The notes under the pieces are model-generated. The model saw only the letters and a program-made list of their open reading frames with translations, was not told the origin of the DNA and made no database searches. A DNA stretch of 64,000 bases from CAZCGA01 sp964498075. Its GTDB lineage: Bacteria; Desulfobacterota; Binatia; HRBIN30. The stretch covers positions 1 through 64,000 of the forward strand of contig CAZCGA010000021.1 in NCBI GenBank assembly GCA_964498075.1, written 5' to 3'. Below, piece by piece: positions 52,109-59,989 of this stretch. How positions within the stretch are numbered: position 1 is the stretch's first letter; every line of letters starts with the position of its first letter. The position numbers were made by a program, and so were the translations under genes.

Positions 52109-53776
52109 ATGACCAGCTTCATCCGACCCCTGCCTGCGTTGGAGCCCCGCACCGAGGCGTTCTGGCGTGCCTGCCATGCCGGGCGGCTGGAGTTCACCCA
52201 CTGCATCCCGTGCGACTACCTGATCCATCCGTCGCGGCCGATTTGTCCGAAGTGCCGTGGCCGCAATCTCGATGTGAAAGCCGTGAGCGGCCGCGCCGGC
52301 CTGCACAGCTTCACCGTCAATCACCAGCGCTGGTACCCGAGCCAGGAAGTGCCGTATGTGATCGGTCTGGTCGAGTTGGTCGAGCAACCGAATCTGCGTC
52401 TGATGACCAACATCATCAACTGCCCACTCGAGCGGGTGCAGATCGGCATGCCGCTGCGGGTGGTGTTCGAGCCGGTCAGCGACGAGGTGGCGCTGCCGCT
52501 GTTCGAGCCGGGGGAACCACCCCCTGGCCCCCTCCTTGGTAAGGAGGGGGGAAATCGGGGGGAGGTTCCGTCGGCTCGAACAGCGCGCCCGAGCACGCCG
52601 CCGCCCGAGCCGCTCGAACGCCGGGCCATCATCTCCGGGGTGGGACAGTCGGCCATCGGGCGGCGGCTGTTTCGCGATGATCTCGATCTCACCTGCGAAG
52701 CGGCGCTGGAAGCGATTGCCGACGCCGGCTTGCAGCCGGACGACATCGACGGCGTCGCGGCGTACCCCGGGCCGGTGCAGGGCGGGCCGGGGTTTGCCGG
52801 ACCGGGGATCTACGAGGTGCAGGACGCCCTCGGCGTCGATGTGCGCTGGCACCTCTCCGGCCTCGAAGGCCCGGCGCAGATCTCGCCGATCATTCACGCG
52901 GCGCTCGCCGTCGCCGCCGGGTTGTGCCGGCACGCGCTGGTGTATCGCACCGTGACCGAAGCCACCGCCGCGGCCGATACCGGGCGGCGTGGCATCGGTG
53001 CAGGCGCCGCCGAGATCAGCGGCTTCCCCGCCTTCTTCATCCCGTTCGGCGCGATGTCGGCGGCCAACTGGCTGGCGCTCTACGCGCAGCGGCACATGCA
53101 CGAGTTCGGCACCAAGAAGGAGCACCTCGGGATCATCGCGACCACCTTCCGTCGCCACGCCGCCTTCAACCCAAAGGCGGTGTATCGCGAGCCGATGAGC
53201 ATGGAGGAGTACATGAACGCGCGCCCGGTCAGCGAACCCTTCGGGCTCTACGACTGCGATGCGCCGGTGGACGGCTCGACGGCGGTGATCGTCTCCAGCG
53301 CCGACGTAGCGCGCGACCTGCCGCACGCGCCCGTGCGCTTCAACGCCGTCGGTACCGCGATGCGCGCCCGGCCCATGTGGGACCAGTGGCAGGACATCAC
53401 CACGATGGCGGCGCGCGATGCCGCGGCGCACATGTGGTCGCGCACCGAGCTCAAGCCGGCCGACGTGGACACCGCGCAGCTCTACGATGGGTTTTCGTTT
53501 CTGACACTGGCGTGGATCGAAGCGTTGGGCTTTTGCGGTCGCGGTGAAAGCGGGCCGTTCGTCGAGAACGGTCGCATTGCGCTCGGCGGCGAGCTGCCGA
53601 TCAACACCTGGGGCGGCCAGCTGTCCGGCGGCCGCCTGCACGGCTTCGGGTTCGTCGCGGAAGCCTGCCGCCAGCTGCGCCGCGAGTGCGGCGACCGTCA
53701 GGTGCCGAGCTGCGAGGTCGCGGTCGTCGGCGTCGGCGGCGGACCGGTGGCGGGATGCCTGCTGCTGACGCGGTGA
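52109..53776 (+). CDS. DUF35 OB-fold/zinc-ribbon fused to a thiolase-like (SCP2/Ltp2) domain
   Basis: A 555-residue fusion. Residues 1-140 are a DUF35 unit with rubredoxin-like zinc ribbon C32, C35, C46, C49 and an acyl-CoA-associated OB fold. A linker of ~25 residues (EPPPGPLLGKEGGNRGEV) joins a thiolase-like domain (~165-555) with IISGVGQSAIGRRLFR, VYRTVTEATAAADTG, LYDGFSFLTLAWIEALGF and NTWGGQLSGGRLHGFGF. The nucleophilic cysteine of true thiolases appears to be lacking. In steroid degraders the DUF35 partner and an Ltp2-type thiolase fold form an aldolase complex from separate genes; here they are one chain. The linker DNA is itself a palindromic repeat. Confidence 0.85.
   Translation: MTSFIRPLPALEPRTEAFWRACHAGRLEFTHCIPCDYLIHPSRPICPKCRGRNLDVKAVSGRAGLHSFTVNHQRWYPSQEVPYVIGLVELVEQPNLRLMTNIINCPLERVQIGMPLRVVFEPVSDEVALPLFEPGEPPPGPLLGKEGGNRGEVPSARTARPSTPPPEPLERRAIISGVGQSAIGRRLFRDDLDLTCEAALEAIADAGLQPDDIDGVAAYPGPVQGGPGFAGPGIYEVQDALGVDVRWHLSGLEGPAQISPIIHAALAVAAGLCRHALVYRTVTEATAAADTGRRGIGAGAAEISGFPAFFIPFGAMSAANWLALYAQRHMHEFGTKKEHLGIIATTFRRHAAFNPKAVYREPMSMEEYMNARPVSEPFGLYDCDAPVDGSTAVIVSSADVARDLPHAPVRFNAVGTAMRARPMWDQWQDITTMAARDAAAHMWSRTELKPADVDTAQLYDGFSFLTLAWIEALGFCGRGESGPFVENGRIALGGELPINTWGGQLSGGRLHGFGFVAEACRQLRRECGDRQVPSCEVAVVGVGGGPVAGCLLLTR
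52504..52578. repeat. Palindromic element translated in frame inside the DUF35-thiolase linker
   Basis: A 10-bp perfect stem CCCCCTCCTT / AAGGAGGGGG (52528-52537 and 52541-52550) with a 3-base loop is nested within GGAACC / GGTTCC (52513-52518 and 52564-52569). An outer CGAGCCG / CGGCTCG pair lies at 52504-52510 and 52572-52578. Elements built on CCCCTCCTT-AAGGAGGGG palindromes are known as dispersed short repeats in many bacteria (knowledge recalled, not searched). It is read without stop as part of the linker between the two domains. Confidence 0.8.
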
Positions 53777-53813
53777 GGAAGTCGCTCGGACGGGCAAGGA
53801 GAGGCCGCCCAGG

Positions 53814-56666
53814 ATGCGTCGGTCGCACCACATTGCGTTGATCAGTGTTGTCCTCGGGGTGGCGCTGTGGGCGCCGGCCCGTCGATCGGTTGGTCAGACG
53901 GATGTCCCCGACATCCGCATCGAGCCGACGATGCTGATCTTCCCACTGGCACCCGTCTCCAGCGCCGTACAGGTGGGGGACTCCAACGCCATCCTGCTCA
54001 AGAGTCGGCAGTTCACACCGGCGGCGAGCGCGGCTCTCAGCGCCGCTGCGATGTCCGGGCATGTCCTCATTCAATTCGACGGCACGCCGCAACCCGCCAC
54101 TCTGCAGGCTCTGGCGGCGCTGGGCGTCCGCATCTTGGCTTTCGTGCCGCGTCACGCCGTCGCTGCGTATGTTCCCGACAACGTCACGCCGGCGTCTGTT
54201 CCCGGCGTCCGCTGGGTCGGACGTCTACTGCCGGACGACAAGCGCAGTCCGCAGTTGGACGCCTCCTTGCGTAAAGGATTTGCGCTCGTCGACGTGTTCG
54301 CTGATGTTCCGCCCGATCGCGCGCGCCTCGTGATCGGTGCGGCCGGCGGCGCGATCGTCGACAACTCCTATTTGGGTCCGAGCACCTACTTGGTGCGCGC
54401 CGATCCCGGCGTCGTTGCCACGCTCTCGCAGAGCGACGAGATCAGCTGGATCTGGCCGGCTTCAGATGCGGTGATCGCCGGCGCTCCGGTCTACCGTTGC
54501 GAGGGGCTGGTGACGGCCCTCGGCCCGGTGGCCAACTTCACCGTGCACGACGACGGATGGGACGGGCCCGGGCAAGGGTCCGTCAACTTGACCTATCACT
54601 TCGAGAACGGCACCCCGGCCATCGCGGGCGATCTCGAGCTGGACGAGGTCGCGCGCGCCCTGAAGATGTGGACCGACTACGCCGCGATCACGTGGACGTC
54701 GACGGCCACGGTCGGGCTGAGCCGGTCGGCCGACATCAAGTGGGCCTCGCACGCACACGGCGACGACAACCCTTTCGACGGCCCGGGCGGCATTCTGGCG
54801 CACGCCTTCTTCCCCGCGCCGCCGAATCCGGAACCGATCGCCGGAGACATCCATTTCGATCTGGATGAAACCTGGCAGATCGGCTCGTTCCCCGACATGT
54901 TTTCCGTCGCGCTGCACGAAGCCGGGCACAGTCTGGGACTGATCCATTCCGACGATCCCGCCGCGGTGATGTACGGCTTCTACCACCAGGTGACCGCCCT
55001 GAATCAAGACGACATCAACGCGATCCGCTCGATCTACGCCACGGCCGGCGGGGCGCAGCCGTTCACCGTATTCAATGACGGCACGGCCACCCTCTCGGTA
55101 ACCTCGATTGCGCCGGACTCGCCCGCGCCGTGGATCAGTCTGCCGCCCCCGACACCCTTCGACGTCGAACCGGGAACATCGACCGCGGTGACCGTGAGCG
55201 TCGACTTGACCCTTGCACCGGGCGGGCAGTCGATGCGTCGCTTGCTCGTGGTCTCGAATGACCCGGACGAAAGCCCGTACCCGGACGCGGTGAATGTCGT
55301 GGTGAGCAATCCACCCACACCGACGCCGACGCAAACCTCCACCGCAACTGCGACCGCGACGATCAGCTTCACGCCCACGCGCACCCGCACTCGCACTCCG
55401 ACCGGCACGCCGACGGCGACCCGCACCGTGACGCCGACGGGCACGCGGACGCCGACACGCACCAAGACGAACACCGCCACGAGCACACCCACCCCGACCC
55501 CGACCCCGACTGCCACGCCCACGGCGACCAAGACGCCGAGCCGCACTCGGACGAGCACCGCCACGCCGACGGCTACACCGACCGCGACGGCCTCACGGAC
55601 CGGCACCAACACGCGCACGCCGACGCAAACCACCACACCAACGGCGACGCCGACCGAGAGCGGCACGCGGACGCCGACGCAATCGCCGACCGCGACGCGC
55701 ACCGCCACACCGACGCGTACGCCGACGGTGTCTCCGACCCCGTCCGCTACACCAACCGCAACCGCCTCGCCGACCGGCACCCGTACGGCGACACCGACGC
55801 GCACCGGCACGGTGACGCCGACGCCGAGTCAGACACGTACACCCTCGACCACGTTGACGCCGTCGCTGACACCGACCCCGACGGCATCACCGACCGACAC
55901 GCGTACGCCGACAGACACCCCGACGAGCACCGTGACCGCAACGCCGAGTCAGACGCGCACGCCGACCGTCACACCAACCGTGGCCCCCACCAAGACCGAG
56001 ACGCCGACGCCAACCTTCACGGCGACACCAACTCCCGACACGCGCACGGCAACGCCCACACGGACCCCGACGTTGTCTCCGACACCGACACTGACCAGTA
56101 CGCCCGCGCCCACGTCGACCTTCACCAACACGGCGACGGCCACCGGCACCGCCACCGAGACCCCGACCGAGACGGCCACGCCGCTGGCCAGCCATACGCC
56201 GACGGACACCCCCACGCCGGTCTCGACCGCCACCGCCACGCCGACGCCGACGGCCACGCGTACCGCCACACCGACCGATACGCCGCTCCCATCGGCCACG
56301 CCCACGGCGACCGCGACCGAATCGCCCACGGACACCCCCTCTGCAACCCAGACGGGCACTGCGACACAGACTGCCAGTCCGACGCCCTCGGCGACCCTCG
56401 CACCAACTCAGACGCCCACCGAAACGGCCACCACGATACCGACGGCGCCCTTCGGTGACGCGAACTGTGACGCACGCCGGTCGGCGGCGGATCTCACCGA
56501 GGTGGTCGCCCAAATTCTCACGGTGTTCCCCGGCCCATGTGGGCTGGCCGACTTCGACGGTAACGGCTCCGTGGATCAGCGGGACCTCGATTTGACGATC
56601 GACGCCATCTTTGGTCAGGGCGTGAGCGCGCAACCGGACCGCTCGCGGCCCGATCCGCCGCGCTAG
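53814..56666 (+). CDS. Secreted matrixin-type metalloprotease with Thr-Pro stalk and dockerin-like end
   Basis: A 950-residue protein with a signal peptide (HIALISVVLGVALWAPA). Residues ~25-240 are a propeptide-like domain, then a matrixin catalytic domain with DIHFDLDETWQIG and the zinc motif HEAGHSLGLIHSDDPAAVMY (HExxHxxGxxH, metal ligands and Met-turn). A beta domain with FTVFNDGTATLSVTSIAPDS follows, then a ~380-residue Thr/Pro/Ala/Ser stalk of PT, TAT and TRT repeats. The end is GDANCDARRSAADLTEVVA and ADFDGNGSVDQRDLDLTIDA, a dockerin-type pair of calcium loops. It is probably displayed or tethered outside the cell. The ATG follows AGGAG by 12 bases. Confidence 0.85.
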   Translation: MRRSHHIALISVVLGVALWAPARRSVGQTDVPDIRIEPTMLIFPLAPVSSAVQVGDSNAILLKSRQFTPAASAALSAAAMSGHVLIQFDGTPQPATLQALAALGVRILAFVPRHAVAAYVPDNVTPASVPGVRWVGRLLPDDKRSPQLDASLRKGFALVDVFADVPPDRARLVIGAAGGAIVDNSYLGPSTYLVRADPGVVATLSQSDEISWIWPASDAVIAGAPVYRCEGLVTALGPVANFTVHDDGWDGPGQGSVNLTYHFENGTPAIAGDLELDEVARALKMWTDYAAITWTSTATVGLSRSADIKWASHAHGDDNPFDGPGGILAHAFFPAPPNPEPIAGDIHFDLDETWQIGSFPDMFSVALHEAGHSLGLIHSDDPAAVMYGFYHQVTALNQDDINAIRSIYATAGGAQPFTVFNDGTATLSVTSIAPDSPAPWISLPPPTPFDVEPGTSTAVTVSVDLTLAPGGQSMRRLLVVSNDPDESPYPDAVNVVVSNPPTPTPTQTSTATATATISFTPTRTRTRTPTGTPTATRTVTPTGTRTPTRTKTNTATSTPTPTPTPTATPTATKTPSRTRTSTATPTATPTATASRTGTNTRTPTQTTTPTATPTESGTRTPTQSPTATRTATPTRTPTVSPTPSATPTATASPTGTRTATPTRTGTVTPTPSQTRTPSTTLTPSLTPTPTASPTDTRTPTDTPTSTVTATPSQTRTPTVTPTVAPTKTETPTPTFTATPTPDTRTATPTRTPTLSPTPTLTSTPAPTSTFTNTATATGTATETPTETATPLASHTPTDTPTPVSTATATPTPTATRTATPTDTPLPSATPTATATESPTDTPSATQTGTATQTASPTPSATLAPTQTPTETATTIPTAPFGDANCDARRSAADLTEVVAQILTVFPGPCGLADFDGNGSVDQRDLDLTIDAIFGQGVSAQPDRSRPDPPR
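55310..56450 (+). repeat. Coding tandem repeats for the Thr-Pro-rich stalk
   Basis: About 1.1 kb of degenerate tandem repeats of acg/ccg/acc codons, with units such as CCGACG, ACGCCGACG and GCGACGCCGACC, encoding the stalk of the matrixin protein. It is prone to slippage and to assembly errors, and it makes the antisense strand look coding (Val-Gly-rich). It lies within the gene, and lacks evidence of a CRISPR array (no uniform repeat or spacer pattern). Confidence 0.85.
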
Positions 56667-56745
56667 CAGCCCGTCGGACTTGGCAGCCCGGAGAGACCCA
56701 ACGGGGAGCGGGCTATAGAAATGACGCCGGCCGCAGGCCCTAGAA
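56667..56745. repeat. 79-bp repeat, copy 1 (between convergent genes)
   Basis: Starts one base after the TAG of the matrixin gene and ends in the last codons of glpK, so it fills the convergent gap and supplies the glpK stop (CTA on the plus strand at 56740-56742). It matches a second copy at 59911-59989 with five differences in 79 bases (counted by eye). It contains AGCCCG / CGGGCT arms and a GGCCGCAGGCC hairpin, a form typical of REP- or MITE-like elements or bidirectional transcript ends. Confidence 0.85.
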
Positions 56746-58200
56746 GACGCGCTCGCGCGCCGCGGCGATCGCCTTTTGCCAGCTGTGAAAGCTGGCGTCG
56801 CGCTGGTCGCGACGCCAGCGCGGCTCGAAGATGCGGCCGGAGCGCCAGGCGCGCTTGAGCGCGTCGAGGTTGGGCCACACGCCCGTGGCCAAGCCGGCGA
56901 GGTACGCCGCACCGAGGGCCGACGCCTGCACCGAGTGCGGGCGTTCGACCGGCAGGCCGAGGACATCGGCGAGGTGTTGCAGAAGGAAGTCGTTGGCCGC
57001 AGCGCCGCCATCGACGCGCAAGCGTTCCGGCGGTGGCGTGGACGAGTCTTCGAGCAGCGTCTCCAAGACCTCACGACTGCGGTAGGCAATGCCTTCGAGC
57101 ACGGCGCGCACGACGTGGGCACGTGTGCTGGCGCGCGACAGCCCACCGATCACGGCGCGGGCGCCGGGATCCATGTGCGGCGTGCCCAGTCCTTGAAACG
57201 CCGGCACCGCCCATACGCCACCGGAGTCCGCGACCTGTGCCGCCAGTGCCGCGCTTTCCTCCAAGCTGTGCAGCACGCCGAGGCCGTCGCGCAACCATTG
57301 CACCGCGGCTCCGGCGCTGATCGCGGTGCCTTCCAGACAGTAGGTGCGCTGCCCACCTAGCCCCCAGAGGATGAGCGGATACGCACCGCGCATCGACAGG
57401 ATGGGGATGTCGCCGGTGTTGACGTCGGCCATCGCCGAGGTGCCGTAGGTGATCTTGACCGCGCCCTTCTCGACGCCGACCTCACCAAACATCGCCGCCG
57501 ACTGATCGCCGGCGATCCCAGCGACCGGCACCTCCGCCCCGAACGCAGCGCGCGACGTGTGCCCGTACACTTCGCTCGACGACCGCACGGCGGGCAGCAT
57601 CACCGTGGGGATCTGCAGGAACTCCTGTGCACGGGCGTCCCATGCGTCCTGCATGGCGTCATAGAGACCGGTGCAGGACGCGTTCGAGTAATCGGTGACG
57701 TGCACCTTACCGCCGGTCAGCTTCCACACCAGCCAGCTGTCGATGGTGCCGAAGCACAGCTCACCGTTCGCGGCGCGTGCGCCGCCGTTCGCAATCGTGC
57801 GCAGCACCCACTCCAGCTTCGCCGCCGATGCCATGGCGTTCGTATAGATGCCGTGCGCCAGCAGCTCCGGGACGCGGTCGGCGGCGCGGATGTCTTGCCA
57901 CACGATAGCCGGATGCACCGGGCGACCTGTTGCCCGCTCCCACACAACCGTCGTCGCGCGCTGGTTGCACACGCCGATGGCGGTGAGGTCACGGGGGACA
58001 AGGCCCGCCGCGGCCAGACTGCGCCCACACACGGCGCGTGTCGTTTCCCAGATCACTTCGGCGTCGAGCTCCACCCAGCCGGGCTGCGGATAGCTGGGCG
58101 TCAGCTCCTGGTACGCCGCGCCGACGACGGCGCTGGAGTCATCGACGACGTGCGCACGCACGCCCGTCGTACCTTCGTCAATGGCGAGGACGTAGCGCAT
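56740..58200 (-). CDS. glpK: Glycerol kinase (FGGY family)
   Basis: A 486-residue FGGY carbohydrate kinase. It begins YVLAIDEGTTGVRAHVVDD with the ATP-phosphate loop and has GWVELDAEVIWETT, CNQRATTVVWERATGRPVHP and IVWQDIRAADR, which fit glycerol kinase. GDQSAAMFGEVGVEKGAVKI and YGTSAMADVNTG come next, then the ATPase-fold C-terminus with RVDGGAAANDFLLQHLAD. It phosphorylates glycerol to glycerol-3-phosphate. No glpF or glpD gene is adjacent. The stop codon lies in the 79-bp repeat. Confidence 0.92.
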   Translation of the reverse strand: MRYVLAIDEGTTGVRAHVVDDSSAVVGAAYQELTPSYPQPGWVELDAEVIWETTRAVCGRSLAAAGLVPRDLTAIGVCNQRATTVVWERATGRPVHPAIVWQDIRAADRVPELLAHGIYTNAMASAAKLEWVLRTIANGGARAANGELCFGTIDSWLVWKLTGGKVHVTDYSNASCTGLYDAMQDAWDARAQEFLQIPTVMLPAVRSSSEVYGHTSRAAFGAEVPVAGIAGDQSAAMFGEVGVEKGAVKITYGTSAMADVNTGDIPILSMRGAYPLILWGLGGQRTYCLEGTAISAGAAVQWLRDGLGVLHSLEESAALAAQVADSGGVWAVPAFQGLGTPHMDPGARAVIGGLSRASTRAHVVRAVLEGIAYRSREVLETLLEDSSTPPPERLRVDGGAAANDFLLQHLADVLGLPVERPHSVQASALGAAYLAGLATGVWPNLDALKRAWRSGRIFEPRWRRDQRDASFHSWQKAIAAARERVF

Positions 58201-58342
58201 GATTGGCGGCGAAGCTCCGGCCGGTCACACATCGCTCAGAACTCGGCGGACGCATTGGGGGAGACCCTAACCGAAGATGAGCCCGGTGGATAGTCAGCAG
58301 CCGCGCCGACGCACCGTTGCGACGGTGACGTCGTGAAGATCG

Positions 58343-59587
58343 TCAATCCAGGATGCGCGAATGCCCCTTGCGCCGGGCGACGACCACCGAGCCCTCGTCG
58401 CGGGTCGCCGTCGCCGGCACGCGCAAGTTTCGTCCCGCCTGCAGGTTGCGCGGGTTGCGGAGTCCGTTCGCCTTCAAGAGAGCTTTCACCGACACCTTAT
58501 GCTGCTTGGCGATGGACGCCACGGTTTCACCCCGTCGCACGTGATGCTGGCGGTTCTTGGCGACCCCGCGCCGCTTCGCGACCCGATGTGTCTTGGGCGC
58601 GGTAAAGCTCCGGGGCAGGTTGGCGTAGGCGACCTCGAAGGCCTCTTTGCAGCCCTTCGGTAGGCGGACGGCATATCCCTGCGGCGGTACGACGCCGCGG
58701 TGCAGAGCCGGATTCAGCTCCTTGATCGTGCTGGGAGAGGATCCGCTGAGCTGGGCGACCTTTGACAGTGGGAGCGGACGGTCCACGTTCACCAGGTCGT
58801 AACGCACCGGCTCGCTGTCCGGAGCCTCGAAGCCATAGGCCTCGGGCGACTCGGCGATTTGCAGCGCCGCGAGGAACTCGGGGACGAAGTTTTCGGTCTC
58901 CTCGCACAGGTAGCCGCGATCGCTCATCTCCCAGAAGTCGTCGGCGTGGCCGCGCTCCAGGATGCGGTTGATGTGCTGTTCGCCGGTATTGTAGGCGGCC
59001 AACGATAGATGCCAGTCGCCAAACATGGCGTGCAGGTCCTTGAGATACCTTGCGGCCGCTTGAGTCGACTTCACCGGATCGCGGCGCTCGTCGACGTAGC
59101 GGTCGATGCGCAGGCCGTAGCGACGTCCGGTCCCTGGGATGAGCTGCCACGGTCCGACCGCACCGGCGCGTGAGACGGCGTGCTGGCGGTAGCCGCTTTC
59201 GATGAGCGGCAGGTAGGCGAGCTGCTGCGGCACCCCCTCCTTTTGCAGGATGGACGACATCCTCGGGACGTAACGCCCACTGCGTGAAAGGCCGCTGCTG
59301 AAGAAGCCTCTCATGTTGGTTTGAAATCGCGTCAGGAAATTGTCGACGCGCGGATGGGAGAAGTTGAACTCGTCCGCAACCTGGGCCGGCTTCCCCGCTT
59401 GACCGATCGGGTAGGGACTGACCGAGAGACCGTATTGGCGATAGGGCGTCTGGCGAGACGCCGACGAAGTCTGTTGCTTCCACGACCAGAGCTGCGGGTC
59501 GTCACCCGGGTGACGGCTGGCCGCGCAGCCAATGATACCGAACGAAACCAAAACCACACCGTGCAAAGCACGTGTTCGAAACTGCAT
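58343..59587 (-). CDS. mltD: MltD-like lytic transglycosylase lipoprotein with LysM
   Basis: A 414-residue lipoprotein. It has signal and lipobox FGIIGC (Cys21), then the transglycosylase SLT-like domain with LAYLPLIESGYRQHA (catalytic Glu130), SRAGAVGPWQLIPGTGRRYG and SLAAYNTGEQHINRI. A LysM-like C-terminal domain reads HHVRRGETVASIAKQHKVSV and KALLKANGLRNPRNLQAGRN. It cleaves peptidoglycan strands at the outer membrane. The ATG at 59587 follows GGAGGGAGGAACC, a strong ribosome site that decides the start. Confidence 0.92.
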   Translation of the reverse strand: MQFRTRALHGVVLVSFGIIGCAASRHPGDDPQLWSWKQQTSSASRQTPYRQYGLSVSPYPIGQAGKPAQVADEFNFSHPRVDNFLTRFQTNMRGFFSSGLSRSGRYVPRMSSILQKEGVPQQLAYLPLIESGYRQHAVSRAGAVGPWQLIPGTGRRYGLRIDRYVDERRDPVKSTQAAARYLKDLHAMFGDWHLSLAAYNTGEQHINRILERGHADDFWEMSDRGYLCEETENFVPEFLAALQIAESPEAYGFEAPDSEPVRYDLVNVDRPLPLSKVAQLSGSSPSTIKELNPALHRGVVPPQGYAVRLPKGCKEAFEVAYANLPRSFTAPKTHRVAKRRGVAKNRQHHVRRGETVASIAKQHKVSVKALLKANGLRNPRNLQAGRNLRVPATATRDEGSVVVARRKGHSRILD

Positions 59588-59910
59588 CGGTTCCTCCCTC
59601 CTTTCGTTTCTGGTTGCCCGGGTGGGGAAGAGCCTGAGGCGCCCTCGGGCAACGTGGATTTGGTCTACACGCCGATTCTCCTCGGTTGCATCTTCTCGGT
59701 ATGCAACGCTGACTGCCTGATGCCCGCACTGTACGGGCGACGCGGATCTCCGGTCACTTTCAGCCGCTCTCTTCTGCCCTACCGGCGGACCCCCCACAGG
59801 AGGGTCCACCACCGGAGCGCCTTGGAGCTACCACACTCCTGACTTTCTGTGCAAGTCCTGGGGCGCGGATTTTTCAGGGTGGTCCGGACCCTACGCGGGG
59901 TGGGTCTAGT
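59588..59910 (-). other. Long non-coding leader before mltD with strong hairpins
   Basis: This gap of about 320 bases (396 with the repeat) holds no gene. Structure includes a hairpin CCGGCGGACCC / GGGTCCACCACCGG around 59782-59815, and GTTGCCCG / CGGGCAAC (8-bp arms, about 25-base loop) at 59613-59653, close to the mltD start. TGCAACCGAGG-type and TGCATACC arms repeat near 59685-59705. Consensus for c-di-GMP (GEMM) or c-di-AMP (ydaO) riboswitches was looked for and not found. It may be an unrecognised structured leader. Confidence 0.45.
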
Positions 59911-59989
59911 CAGCCCGTCGAACTTGGCAGCCTGCAGCGACCCAACGGGGAGCGGGCCATAGAAATGACGCCGGCCGCAGGCCCTAGAA
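59911..59989. repeat. 79-bp repeat, copy 2 (at the 3' end of radA)
   Basis: Ninety-four percent identical by eye to copy 1 at 56667-56745. It covers the last codons and stop of radA (CTA at 59984-59986 on the plus strand). Both copies therefore end at the same point, ...GGGCCTAGAA-like on the minus strand sense as TTC-TAG-GGCCTGCGGCC. That two unrelated genes share the same 3' junction suggests insertion at or before a stop codon. Confidence 0.85.

Noticed and set aside
55034..55810. Minus-strand Val-Gly-rich protein-like frame
   Set aside because: It is the complement of the Thr-Pro repeat region; the repeat structure alone creates it.
55310..56450. Tandem repeats as a CRISPR array
   Set aside because: Units are short, degenerate, in frame and without uniform spacers; they encode the protein stalk.
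59588..59910. c-di-GMP or c-di-AMP riboswitch before mltD
   Set aside because: The expected conserved loops are absent; only generic hairpins are seen.
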